A stretch of DNA of 16,125 nt, taken from the NCBI GenBank assembly GCA_024696725.1, contig JAILGO010000095.1, positions 1 through 16,125 of the forward strand. The letters run 5' to 3'. A program made the position numbers and the translations under genes. The DNA comes from Eubacterium sp. Its GTDB lineage: Bacteria; Bacillota; Clostridia; Oscillospirales; Acutalibacteraceae. The notes below the pieces were generated by a model. It did not search any database. It was not told where the DNA came from and saw nothing but the letters and a program-made list of their open reading frames with translations. This document shows, one piece after another, positions 1-7,000 of the stretch. Numbering within the stretch: position 1 is the first letter of the stretch; every line of letters begins with the position of its first letter.

Positions 1-616
1 GGTCGTCCTCGATTTTACCGCGAAGTCTCTTGATATAAACCGTAAGAGTGTTGTCGTTAACGAAATCGCCCTCAATATCCCATATATCCTCAAGAAGCTT
101 GTTGCGCGTCAGCACAGTACCGCGGTTATTCAGCATAGTGAGCAGAAGACGGTATTCCATAGCTGTGAGTATAACCTCTTTTCCGTCCTTCCAGACTCTT
201 GCCTCGTTTGTGTTTATTTTTACGTTCTGTATTGTTATAATTCCGTCGGCGCTTTCCTTACTGTATCGGCGCAGTACGGATTTAATCCTGGCGAGAAGCT
301 CTTTAAGCCTGAACGGCTTCGATATATAATCGTCTGCTCCGAGGTCGAAGCCCATTACGACGTTCGCCTCATCATCGTAAGCCGTCAGAAAGATAACGGG
401 GAGGTCGCCGAGAGTTTTGATTTTTCTGCATATATCGTATCCGCTTCCGTCGGGAAGGGTTAAATCGAGTATGTAAAGAGAAAAGCTCTGAGCGCTTATT
501 ATTCTGTTTGCTTCTTCTGCGCTTTTTGCAAGCGTGACCCCGTAGCCCTCGCTCTCGAGCGAATAGGTCAGCGCGATGCCGATGGCGCTGTCGTCCTCTA
601 AAAGAAAAATGGTCAT
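1..616 (-). CDS. OmpR/PhoB-family response regulator (3' end outside window)
   Basis: Two-component DNA-binding response regulator. About 205 residues are visible from the ATG at 616-614, and the family is usually about 225, so roughly 20 C-terminal residues lie beyond the left edge. The receiver domain (about 1-115) shows the acidic pocket E7-D8-D9, the phospho-acceptor D51 in LDLTLPDGSG, T78, and K100 before P101. A winged-helix output domain follows (about 125-205), ending in the recognition-helix region VNDNTLTVYIKRLRGKI, a form common in Firmicute regulators paired with small sensor kinases. A GAGGTGA ribosome-binding site (621-627) sits just upstream. A cognate histidine kinase would be expected downstream, outside the window. 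The gene is divergent from fucI, but nothing in the sequence proves that it controls fucI. The family call is very secure; the regulon is unknown. Confidence 0.95.
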   Translation of the reverse strand, partial: MTIFLLEDDSAIGIALTYSLESEGYGVTLAKSAEEANRIISAQSFSLYILDLTLPDGSGYDICRKIKTLGDLPVIFLTAYDDEANVVMGFDLGADDYISKPFRLKELLARIKSVLRRYSKESADGIITIQNVKINTNEARVWKDGKEVILTAMEYRLLLTMLNNRGTVLTRNKLLEDIWDIEGDFVNDNTLTVYIKRLRGKIEDD

Positions 617-633
617 TTTTTCACCTCTAAAAT

Positions 634-662
634 ATAGTAACATTTTTTATTAATTTCTTCAA
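634..662 (-). promoter_or_regulatory. Candidate promoter of the response-regulator gene
   Basis: Read on the minus strand, TTGAAG (662-657) is followed after 17 bases by TACTAT (639-634). It would start transcription near 627, giving a leader of about 11 bases with the ribosome-binding site at its very 5' end. A weaker alternative lies inside the dyad at 668-701 (TTGTCA, 17 bases, GACAAT) and would give a longer leader. Confidence 0.4.
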
Positions 663-667
663 TTACA

Positions 668-701
668 ATATTGTCACATTCTTTTATAAGAATGACAATA
701 T
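668..701. promoter_or_regulatory. Large imperfect dyad between divergent genes (candidate operator)
   Basis: The arms ATATTGTCA (668-676) and TGACAATAT (693-701) are perfect inverted repeats of 9 bases. A second inner pair, ATTCTT (678-683) and AAGAAT (688-693), continues the symmetry with a two-base offset. No T-run follows, so it does not look like a terminator. It lies between the divergent response-regulator and fucI promoters, which suits a regulator binding site. The cognate protein is unknown. Confidence 0.5.
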
Positions 702-725
702 GAAATAATTAATGCGGTTTTTATC

Positions 726-754
726 TTGTCTATTGCCGATATATATGGTAAGAT
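726..754 (+). promoter_or_regulatory. Candidate promoter of fucI
   Basis: TTGTCT (726-731), a 17-base spacer and TAAGAT (749-754) predict a start near 761 and a leader of about 29 bases. The ribosome-binding site GGAGGT is at 775-780. The hexamers are imperfect, which fits a regulated promoter. The dyad at 668-701 lies about 25 bases upstream of the -35 box. Confidence 0.45.
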
Positions 755-789
755 AAAAGAGTATTATAATTCTTGGAGGTAATATATTT

Positions 790-2574
790 ATGTTATATCC
801 TAAAATCGGTATAAGACCCGTTATTGACGGACGCTGGGGCGGCGTAAGGGAAAGCCTTGAGGCTCAGACTATGGGCATGGCTCAGTCGGCTAAAAAGCTC
901 ATTGAGGAAAATATCCGCTATCCCGACGGTACGCCCGTTCAGTGCGTAATAAGTAATACTACTATCGGCGGCGGCGCCGAGGCGGCAAAATGCGCCGAGC
1001 AGTTTTCGGGTGAAAACGTCGTTGCGACTCTGTCCGTAACGCCATGCTGGTGCTACGGAAGCGAAACCTTCGATATGGATCCGACTACAATTAAGGCGGT
1101 ATGGGGCTTTAACGGCACGGAAAGACCGGGCGCCGTTTATCTTGCCGCGGTTATGGCGGCATACGCCCAGAAGGGACTCCCCGCGTTTTCTATTTACGGT
1201 CACGACGTTCAGGACGCTGCCGATACGGAAATCCCCGCCGACGTAGCTGAAAAGATAATCCGCTTTGCTCACTGCGCCGTAAGCGTAGGTTGGATGAAGA
1301 ATAAGTCTTATGTTAATTTCGGCGGTATTGCTATGGGTATCGCAGGAAGCTTCTGTAACGCAGATATGTTCCAGAAGTATTTCGGCATCCGCGCCGAGTG
1401 GGTTGATATGACGGAAATAATCCGCCGTATAACGCTTGAAATATATGACCGCGACGAATACGAAAAGGCGCTTAAGTGGATTAAGGCCAACTGTAAAGAG
1501 GGCTTTGACTGTAATGCAGGCAAAAACCTTCCCGAGATTATTACTAAATCAAAGGTCGTAGCTCCCGATAAGGACTGGGAATTCATCGCAAAGATGACTA
1601 TCGTTATGCGCGATATCCTTTACGGAAATAAAAAGCTCGACGAGATGGGCTGGCACGAGGAAGCGCTCGGAAAGAACGCGGTAGCGGGCGGCTTTCAGGG
1701 ACAGAGACAGTGGACGGACTGGCTTCCGAACGCCGACTTTACCGAGGCGATTATGGCAAGCTCGTTTGACTGGAACGGAAGAAAGGCTCCGACTCCGTTT
1801 GCTACCGAAAACGATACGCTCAACGGCGTGGCTATGATGCTCGGAACGCTTGTAAGTGGCTCTGCGCCCTGCTTCCACGACGTAAGAACCTACTGGAGTC
1901 CCGAAGCGTGCGAGCGCGTTACGGGAGTTAAGCCCGACGGCGTAGCCAAGAACGGTTTTATCCATCTTATTAATTCGGGCGCAACTGCGCTCGACGGAAG
2001 CGGCGCCGCTAAGAACAGTAAGGGCGAGGGTTGTATGAAGCCCTTCTGGGAAATGACCGACGAGGATATCAGGGCGTGCCTTGACGCAACGGATTGGTGC
2101 AGAGCTAACTACGAGTATTTCCGCGGCGGCGGATTTTCAAGTCATTTCCGCTGCAGAGCAGAAATGCCCGTCACTATGCTGAGAGTCAACGTGGTTGACG
2201 GAATAGGTCCCGTGCTTCAGCTTGCCGAGGGCTATACTGCCGACCTCCCCGACGAAATACATAACGTAATTGATAAGCGTACCGACCCGACGTGGCCGAC
2301 AACCTGGTTCGTTCCGACGCTCACGGGTAAGGGCGCGTTTAAGGATGTCTACAGCGTAATGGCTAACTGGGGCGCAAACCACGGCGTAACCGTTTACGGT
2401 CATGTAGGCGCTGATTTAATCACGCTTGCCTCAATGCTCCGTATCCCCGTTAATATGCACAATGTTGACGAGGGAAGAATCTTCCGTCCGCATTCGTGGT
2501 CGGGCTTCGGAACCGAGGATATTCAGTCCGCGGATTACAGAGCGTGCAAGACCTACGGTCCGCTTTATAAATAA
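790..2574 (+). CDS. fucI: L-fucose isomerase
   Basis: Cytoplasmic aldose-ketose isomerase converting L-fucose to L-fuculose; the family often also acts on D-arabinose. The 594 residues match the usual length (E. coli FucI is 591) and similarity runs end to end, from [20 protein letters not shown] at the N-terminus to [12 protein letters not shown] at the C-terminus. The metal and catalytic residues are present: E340 in [10 protein letters not shown]364 in [10 protein letters not shown] and H531 in NWGANHGV, each three positions beyond E. coli E337, D361 and H528. The start is supported by GGAGGT nine bases upstream. It is followed after 16 bases by a LicC-like gene, probably co-transcribed. 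No fuculokinase, fuculose-phosphate aldolase, mutarotase or fucose permease is visible, so the rest of the pathway must lie elsewhere or the isomerase works in another context. Confidence 0.97.
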   Translation: MLYPKIGIRPVIDGRWGGVRESLEAQTMGMAQSAKKLIEENIRYPDGTPVQCVISNTTIGGGAEAAKCAEQFSGENVVATLSVTPCWCYGSETFDMDPTTIKAVWGFNGTERPGAVYLAAVMAAYAQKGLPAFSIYGHDVQDAADTEIPADVAEKIIRFAHCAVSVGWMKNKSYVNFGGIAMGIAGSFCNADMFQKYFGIRAEWVDMTEIIRRITLEIYDRDEYEKALKWIKANCKEGFDCNAGKNLPEIITKSKVVAPDKDWEFIAKMTIVMRDILYGNKKLDEMGWHEEALGKNAVAGGFQGQRQWTDWLPNADFTEAIMASSFDWNGRKAPTPFATENDTLNGVAMMLGTLVSGSAPCFHDVRTYWSPEACERVTGVKPDGVAKNGFIHLINSGATALDGSGAAKNSKGEGCMKPFWEMTDEDIRACLDATDWCRANYEYFRGGGFSSHFRCRAEMPVTMLRVNVVDGIGPVLQLAEGYTADLPDEIHNVIDKRTDPTWPTTWFVPTLTGKGAFKDVYSVMANWGANHGVTVYGHVGADLITLASMLRIPVNMHNVDEGRIFRPHSWSGFGTEDIQSADYRACKTYGPLYK

Positions 2575-2590
2575 TTAAGAGGGTGTATTC

Positions 2591-3457
2591 TTGAGCTGCA
2601 GAGCAGACAATGCAATAATAATGGCGGCGGGTACGTCGAGCCGTTTCGCGCCGCTTTCTTACGAAATGCCGAAAGGACTTACCGTAGTAAAGGGCGAGGT
2701 TCTCATTGAACGCCAGCTCCGCCAGCTTCGCGAGGCAGGTATCGACGAAATAATCGTCGTTGTCGGTTATATGAAAGAAAAATTTGAATATCTGAGCGAG
2801 CGCTTCGGCGTAATATTAGTTGAAAATAAAGAATATCTTACGCGTAATAATAACAGCTCAATTATGGCGGTACGCGATTATCTGAAGAACAGCTATATCT
2901 GTTCTTCGGATAATTACTTTTCCGTTAATCCGTTTGAACGCGAGACGGAGAGCTCGTATTATGCCGCCGTCTACGCTGAGGGAAAAACTGACGAGTGGTG
3001 TATGACCGCCGACGGCGAGGGATATATAAACTCCGTAACCGTCGGCGGCAGCCGTTCGTGGTATATGCTCGGTCATACCTTCTGGAGCGAGGAGTTCAGT
3101 AAAGCGTTTCTCGAAATACTCGACAGGGAATATGACCTGCCCGAAACGAAGGGTAAGCTCTGGGAAAGCATTTTTCTCAACCACCTTGACGTGCTTAAAA
3201 TGAAGATTAAGAAATATCCCGACGGCGTAATCTATGAGTTCGACTCCTTCGACGAGCTGCGCGGCTTTGATAAATCATATATTGACGATTCACGTTCCGT
3301 TATATTAAAGAGCATATCGCGTCAGCTCGGATGTAAGGAAAGCGATATAAAGAACATCAGCGCGTTGTATAAAGACGATAACAGCGCGTCCGGCTTTACC
3401 TTTACCGTTTTCGACAGGGAATATGAGTATAGCTATGACGAAAAGCTGATAAAGTAA
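2591..3457 (+). CDS. LicC-like sugar/choline-phosphate nucleotidyltransferase
   Basis: Nucleotidyltransferase of the NTP_transferase fold, closest by eye to LicC-type CTP:phosphocholine cytidylyltransferases. Those make the activated head group used to decorate surface polysaccharide or teichoic acid. The signature AIIMAAGTSSRF (8-19) binds the nucleotide, with PKGL (27-30) supplying the lysine and D107 in SSDNYF as the likely metal ligand. The tracts YYAAVYAEGKTDEW and VIYEFDSFDELR also resemble LicC. The start is TTG: beginning at the next ATG (codon 11) would destroy the first beta strand, and an AAGAGGG site lies at a good distance. Residues about 238-288 form an extra C-terminal segment beyond a normal LicC. 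The substrate is not certain and another small phospho-compound is possible. It probably shares the fucI transcript. Confidence 0.8.
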   Translation: MSCRADNAIIMAAGTSSRFAPLSYEMPKGLTVVKGEVLIERQLRQLREAGIDEIIVVVGYMKEKFEYLSERFGVILVENKEYLTRNNNSSIMAVRDYLKNSYICSSDNYFSVNPFERETESSYYAAVYAEGKTDEWCMTADGEGYINSVTVGGSRSWYMLGHTFWSEEFSKAFLEILDREYDLPETKGKLWESIFLNHLDVLKMKIKKYPDGVIYEFDSFDELRGFDKSYIDDSRSVILKSISRQLGCKESDIKNISALYKDDNSASGFTFTVFDREYEYSYDEKLIK

Positions 3458-3496
3458 TAAAAAACACGATTTCCGAAATAAAAAATAAAAAAAATA

Positions 3497-3507
3497 ACGA
3501 ATATCGT
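3497..3507. promoter_or_regulatory. Short dyad upstream of the DUF2975 promoter
   Basis: ACGA-ATA-TCGT is a perfect inverted repeat 10 bases upstream of the -35 box. It shares ACGATA-type half-site sequence with the dyad at 3550-3566, so the two could be paired sites for one regulator. The surrounding spacer (3458-3517) is otherwise A-rich with no gene or clear terminator. Confidence 0.35.
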
Positions 3508-3517
3508 AAAAAAATAC

Positions 3518-3545
3518 TTGACAAACATAAAATTCGTGCTATAAT
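3518..3545 (+). promoter_or_regulatory. Near-consensus promoter of the DUF2975/Xre operon
   Basis: Consensus TTGACA (3518-3523) and consensus TATAAT (3540-3545) are separated by 16 bases. The predicted start is near 3552, inside the dyad at 3550-3566. This is the strongest pair of hexamers in the window, so repression rather than activation is the likely control. Confidence 0.85.
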
Positions 3546-3549
3546 CGAA

Positions 3550-3566
3550 TTAACGATAAACGTTAA
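3550..3566. promoter_or_regulatory. Candidate operator overlapping the transcription start
   Basis: TTAACG (3550-3555) and CGTTAA (3561-3566) are perfect arms around a 5-base centre, placed over the predicted start of transcription. This is a classic repressor position. The obvious candidate binder is the Xre-type protein encoded by the second gene of the operon; that link is inference. Confidence 0.55.
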
Positions 3567-3589
3567 ACATTTTATTTCGGAGGTTAATT

Positions 3590-4297
3590 ATGAAAAACTC
3601 AGGCATTAAAAGCATTAACACCGCGGGAACAATCGGCTATATTATTTCTATACTGCTGATTATCTGCACAATTACGGGTATGGTGGTTACCGCCATAGGA
3701 ACCGCTGCGGCAATTTCCGTATCAAACGACAGCGTTGAGGTTACGATGAACTCAAATATCGACGTTAAGTCGACGGGCGATATATATAAGAAGCTCAGTA
3801 AGTTTATGTCGTTCGGCGATTTTGACTTGGAAAAGGTCGGCGAGTCCGACGGTGCGGTTGTTATGACCGATAACGACGAATTCAGCGACGTTACCGTTAG
3901 TAAAACCGACGGGGGAATTACCGTTAACGCTAAGACGGCTCCCGAAACCTATACCGCTAAAAGATTTATAGCAGCGCTGGTTTCGCTCTTCTTTTATCTC
4001 GGCGCAATTACCGTCGCAGTAAAGATGCTTATGATTCTTATGAAAAGGCTCAGAAAGTGCGAAACCCCGTTTTCTGAGGATATTATTAAGTCCATGACGC
4101 GATTTGCCAATTCGCTTATCCCCGTTGTAATAATTAAATATATCTGCAGCGGACTGTGGTCGTTCCTCGGAAGCAATACGAAGATTGACTTTTCGCTTGA
4201 CATAGGACTTCTGCTTCTCGTTGCCGTGGTTTACGTTCTTGTAATGGTATTTAAGTACGGCGCTCAGCTTCAGCGTGAAAGCGACGAAACGCTTTAA
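3590..4297 (+). CDS. DUF2975 family integral membrane protein
   Basis: Membrane protein of 235 residues resembling the DUF2975 family (B. subtilis YoaS type), whose function is unknown. Hydrophobic segments are at about 15-43, 125-150, 174-194 and 204-222. Between the first two lies a polar domain of about 80 residues (44-124), likely outside the cell. Family-like tracts are visible: CETPFSEDIIKSMTRFAN (157-174) and the C-terminal FKYGAQLQRESDETL. The ribosome-binding site is CGGAGG. The next gene encodes a YozG-like Xre regulator ten bases downstream, the same pairing as yoaS-yozG. The long external loop is larger than I would expect for a minimal member and could be a sensing domain, but that is inference. 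Confidence 0.8.
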   Translation: MKNSGIKSINTAGTIGYIISILLIICTITGMVVTAIGTAAAISVSNDSVEVTMNSNIDVKSTGDIYKKLSKFMSFGDFDLEKVGESDGAVVMTDNDEFSDVTVSKTDGGITVNAKTAPETYTAKRFIAALVSLFFYLGAITVAVKMLMILMKRLRKCETPFSEDIIKSMTRFANSLIPVVIIKYICSGLWSFLGSNTKIDFSLDIGLLLLVAVVYVLVMVFKYGAQLQRESDETL

Positions 4298-4307
4298 GAG
4301 GTGGCTT

Positions 4308-4523
4308 ATGGGAAAAATAATTTTACGGCTCGACAGAGTAATGGCGGACAGAAAAATCGGTCTTAACGAGCTTTCCGAAAAGGTGGGCGTTGCTAACGTT
4401 AATCTTTCAAAGCTCAAAAACGGACACGTAAGTGCCGTAAGGTTTTCAACGCTTGAAGCGCTTTGCGAGGCGCTTAACTGTCAGCCGGGCGATATTTTAG
4501 AGTATCAGCCCGACGGTGAATAA
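4308..4523 (+). CDS. YozG-like Xre-family transcriptional regulator
   Basis: Small one-domain HTH protein of 71 residues. The helix-turn-helix spans about 17-50 (LNELSEKVGVANVNLSKLKNG), and the C-terminal tract LEALCEALNCQPGDILEY is diagnostic of the YozG/HTH_26 subgroup. The ATG at 4308 is chosen because GAGGTGG lies just upstream; an in-frame ATG at 4275 would overlap the previous gene and lacks a ribosome-binding site. It is translationally close to the DUF2975 gene and a terminator follows, so the two form a complete operon. In this pairing the regulator commonly controls its own operon, and the dyads around the promoter are its natural candidate sites. The signal sensed is unknown. Confidence 0.9.
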   Translation: MGKIILRLDRVMADRKIGLNELSEKVGVANVNLSKLKNGHVSAVRFSTLEALCEALNCQPGDILEYQPDGE

Positions 4524-4529
4524 AAAATT

Positions 4530-4560
4530 ACGGGATAGCATTTGCCTATCCCGTGTTTTT
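4530..4560 (+). terminator. Rho-independent terminator of the DUF2975/Xre operon
   Basis: A perfect 9-base stem, ACGGGATAG (4530-4538) with CTATCCCGT (4546-4554), encloses a 7-base loop and is followed by GTTTTT. It starts six bases after the stop codon. Confidence 0.92.
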
Positions 4561-4570
4561 ATGTTAAAAT
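4542..4570 (+). promoter_or_regulatory. Candidate promoter of the hydrolase gene, overlapping the terminator
   Basis: TTGCCT (4542-4547) lies in the loop and right arm of the preceding terminator. It is followed after 17 bases by TAAAAT (4565-4570), preceded by TG one base away (extended -10). The predicted start is near 4577, about 20 bases before the ATG. Confidence 0.5.
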
Positions 4571-4597
4571 ACTAATAATACGTTTTGAGGTGATATT

Positions 4598-5482
4598 ATG
4601 CGAAGCTTTATGAGTAAGTTTACCGCTTTTGTTATTAAAGCGAGCGGACGTAAAAAAATGGAATCCGACCCCGTTAAATGCGATAAATATATTGAAAAAC
4701 GCAGGGCGAAGAATAAGAAGCCTTTTATGCTTCCGCCCTTTCCTTACGCCTCGAAGGTTAAAAAGGAAAGCCTTTACGGCGTGGAAACGGTTTATTTTAA
4801 TAAGGGAAGAGATAAAAAAATTATTTATCTTCACGGCGGCGCTTTTACCGAACAGCCCCTTCTTCCGCATTTTATGCTCTGCGATAAAATATCAAAGAGC
4901 ACGGGATACGAAATAATTTTTCCCGTATATAAAAAAGCTCCCGACCATACATTTACTGAAACGCTCGATTTCCTTGAAACGCTGTATCGCGAGCTGATAA
5001 AGACGGTAAATCCCGAAAGCATTGTCTTTATGGGCGATTCGTCGGGCGGCGGGCTTGCGCTTTCCTTTTGCGAATACCTTAAGGAGCTGTCACTGCCTCA
5101 GCCGAAAAGAATGGTCCTTCTCTCGCCGTGGCTTGACGTAAGTATGGCGACTCCGTTTAATCCCGAGATTGATAAGGTCGACCCGAATCTTCAGTACGAC
5201 TTTCTTAAAAAGGCGGGCAAAAACTGGGCGGGGGATACCGACGTTCACGATTGGCGCGTAAGTCCGATTTACGGCGATTTATCCTCGCTCGCACCGATTA
5301 CCGCTTATTTCGGTACGTGGGAATGTATTATCGACGACGCGCGTATTTTCAGAGATAAATGCAAAGCGGCGGGCGCAGAGCTTGACTACCGCGAATACGA
5401 GGGTATGAATCATGTGTTCCCGCTTTATCCTATTCCCGAGGCAAAGAAGGCGCATAAGGAGATTATTGATATACTGACTTAA
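4598..5482 (+). CDS. Alpha/beta hydrolase, HSL-type esterase/lipase family
   Basis: Likely carboxylesterase or deacetylase of 294 residues in the hormone-sensitive-lipase (abhydrolase_3) group. The oxyanion-hole motif HGGA is at 79-82. The nucleophile elbow GDSSGG at 146-151 makes S148 the nucleophile, D247 in ECIIDDARIF is the likely acid, and H272 in GMNHVFP is the catalytic histidine. The N-terminal 60 residues are basic and form the usual cap helices. There is no convincing signal peptide or membrane anchor, so a cytoplasmic location is likely. The ATG at 4598 follows GAGGTGA. It probably shares a transcript with the membrane-phosphatase gene 28 bases downstream. The substrate cannot be read from the sequence; acetylated sugars or short esters are typical for the family. 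Confidence 0.9.
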   Translation: MRSFMSKFTAFVIKASGRKKMESDPVKCDKYIEKRRAKNKKPFMLPPFPYASKVKKESLYGVETVYFNKGRDKKIIYLHGGAFTEQPLLPHFMLCDKISKSTGYEIIFPVYKKAPDHTFTETLDFLETLYRELIKTVNPESIVFMGDSSGGGLALSFCEYLKELSLPQPKRMVLLSPWLDVSMATPFNPEIDKVDPNLQYDFLKKAGKNWAGDTDVHDWRVSPIYGDLSSLAPITAYFGTWECIIDDARIFRDKCKAAGAELDYREYEGMNHVFPLYPIPEAKKAHKEIIDILT

Positions 5483-5510
5483 TAATTACCTCAGTCTTCG
5501 GAGATTATCT

Positions 5511-6968
5511 ATGCAGTTTTACGATTTATACAAGGACATAATTTCATATATTCCCGAAAAATATGTGCTTATTCAGTCGGCGGCGGATTTTATACTTCCG
5601 TTCGTGCTTATGGCTTGCGCGCTTGTTACCGCTTTTTTCGGTCTTAAGTGCGTCGGCTGGTGGATAAAGGTTTCATTTTTCCTGTTCGGAACGGGCGCGG
5701 CTTCTAAGCTGCTGATAAAGAATGTAGACTTCTATGATTTCTATTTTTGGCTGTTTCTCGGAATTTCTCTCGCCGCGGGAATATTCTGCGCGCTTGTATC
5801 TAAATACCTGTCGCGTCTTGAGCTTGCAGGCTCGGAGTTTCTTATTATCTATGCGGCTCTTCCTTCATTCTTCAGCGTACTCGGTAAGCTTCCCGCTCAG
5901 CTGATAAGCATTATCGCGGCGCTTTGCGTTGTTTTTTTAACGGTAAAATATAAATATCTTATAATTATACCTACTACCTCGTTCAGCGGCTCGCTTTTGT
6001 TCTGGCAGATGCTTTCGCGTTACGTAGAGGTGGGGGATGAAAGACTTTGGGGAATTACTATGGGCGTCGCGGCGTTCGGCTTTCAGTGTCTGACCTCAAG
6101 AGAAAAAATTAAAGAGACCTGTAAGGACGTTAAGAAAAAAGCAAAAACCACAAAAAATGAGGGTGAAAGATTTATGCGTTTCGTTGAAAGAAAGCATCAT
6201 ACCGAGGGCGTGAATATTAAAAATATCCGCGTTAAAGGCGTTAAGAATCTGCGCGACCTCGGCGGACTTCCCGTAGAGGGCGGAAGGGTTAAGCCTAAAA
6301 AGCTTCTGCGCTCGGGCTGTCTTTATAAAATCAATAAAAAAGGCGCGGGATTTTTAAGCGAGGCGCTTAATCTTCATACGGTAATAGACTTAAGAAATTC
6401 TGCCGAAAAGGCTGAAAAGCCCGACTATGAAATCGAAGGGGTAAGCTACCACGAGCTCCACGTTTTCGACTCTACAATCCCCGGACTCAGCCATGAGGAA
6501 AAGAAGGTGGATTTGAATAAGGTACCGCTTATGACGGAGCTTTACGCAGCGGTTATGAACGGCGACAGCGTAATGAATCTCTGTAACGCGGTGCGCTTTA
6601 TCGTGCTTTCCGAAGAAAAAGAGTTTTCCGTTTTGTACCATTGCACCGAGGGTAAGGACAGAACGGGTATGGTTACCGCCGTGCTTCTTATGCTTCTCGG
6701 CGCGGAGCGCGAGGTAATACTTGAGGATTATCTCTATACGAATAAACAGAACCTTAAGAAGGCTCTCGGTTACTTCCTCCTTGTAAGGATTTTTAAGAAT
6801 AATCTTCCTGCCGCAAAGCGCGTGTTCGGCGTATTTATCGCCCGTGAGGAGTATATAAACGAGGTGTTTAAATTTATAGATAAGGTGGGCTTTGATAAAT
6901 TCAAGTCCGAGTACCTGAAGCTCACCGACGGGGATATAGAAAGATTTAAAGCTAACGTCGTAGAATAA
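5511..6968 (+). CDS. Multi-spanning membrane domain fused to tyrosine-type phosphatase
   Basis: A 485-residue two-part protein. Residues 1-195 hold about six or seven hydrophobic segments (near 27-49, 52-65, 75-96, 109-125, 131-145, 148-167, 178-193) that I do not assign to a family. A basic linker (196-221) leads to a complete phosphatase of the bacterial tyrosine/dual-specificity type (about 222-485). That part has the entry motif NLRDLGGLP, the tract IDLRN and the signature HCTEGKDRTG, with nucleophile C378 and R384 in a CX5R loop. Such enzymes hydrolyse phosphotyrosine, and some also phosphoinositides. M222 is preceded by a GAGGGTGA site, so a separate soluble phosphatase may also be made from the same frame. 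A missed stop between two original genes is an alternative. A strong terminator follows. Confidence 0.85.
   Translation: MQFYDLYKDIISYIPEKYVLIQSAADFILPFVLMACALVTAFFGLKCVGWWIKVSFFLFGTGAASKLLIKNVDFYDFYFWLFLGISLAAGIFCALVSKYLSRLELAGSEFLIIYAALPSFFSVLGKLPAQLISIIAALCVVFLTVKYKYLIIIPTTSFSGSLLFWQMLSRYVEVGDERLWGITMGVAAFGFQCLTSREKIKETCKDVKKKAKTTKNEGERFMRFVERKHHTEGVNIKNIRVKGVKNLRDLGGLPVEGGRVKPKKLLRSGCLYKINKKGAGFLSEALNLHTVIDLRNSAEKAEKPDYEIEGVSYHELHVFDSTIPGLSHEEKKVDLNKVPLMTELYAAVMNGDSVMNLCNAVRFIVLSEEKEFSVLYHCTEGKDRTGMVTAVLLMLLGAEREVILEDYLYTNKQNLKKALGYFLLVRIFKNNLPAAKRVFGVFIAREEYINEVFKFIDKVGFDKFKSEYLKLTDGDIERFKANVVE
6159..6176 (+). promoter_or_regulatory. Internal ribosome-binding site and start codon (M222)
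   Basis: GAGGGTGA (6159-6166) lies seven bases before an in-frame ATG (6174-6176), exactly at the junction between the membrane part and the phosphatase part. It closely resembles the GAGGTGA sites used by neighbouring genes. If used, it yields a soluble phosphatase of 264 residues. Confidence 0.45.
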
Positions 6969-6969
6969 G

Positions 6970-6997
6970 AAAAGCAGACTCAGCCGAGTCTGCTTTT
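6970..6997. terminator. Bidirectional terminator between convergent genes
   Basis: A perfect 12-base stem, AAAAGCAGACTC (6970-6981) with GAGTCTGCTTTT (6986-6997), encloses a 4-base loop, so a T-run follows the hairpin in either direction. It sits between the stop codons of the phosphatase gene (6968) and the minus-strand pyruvyl transferase gene (7001). Confidence 0.95.
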
Positions 6998-7000
6998 AGT

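Noticed and set aside
48..329. Plus-strand open frame of 93 codons opposite the response regulator
   Set aside because: The minus-strand frame has an unmistakable regulator sequence with active-site residues; the plus-strand translation is serine/isoleucine-rich without a family match.
3458..3517. Terminator after the LicC-like gene
   Set aside because: The spacer is A-rich with only a short ATTTC-C-GAAAT palindrome (3469-3479) and no GC-rich stem followed by a T-run.
4275..4307. Upstream in-frame ATG extending the YozG-like regulator by 11 residues
   Set aside because: It overlaps the preceding gene, has no ribosome-binding site and adds a basic stretch absent from the family.
3752..4417. 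Minus-strand open frame of 221 codons across the DUF2975 and Xre genes
   Set aside because: It spans two convincing genes and their ribosome-binding site on the other strand and shows no domain-like features.
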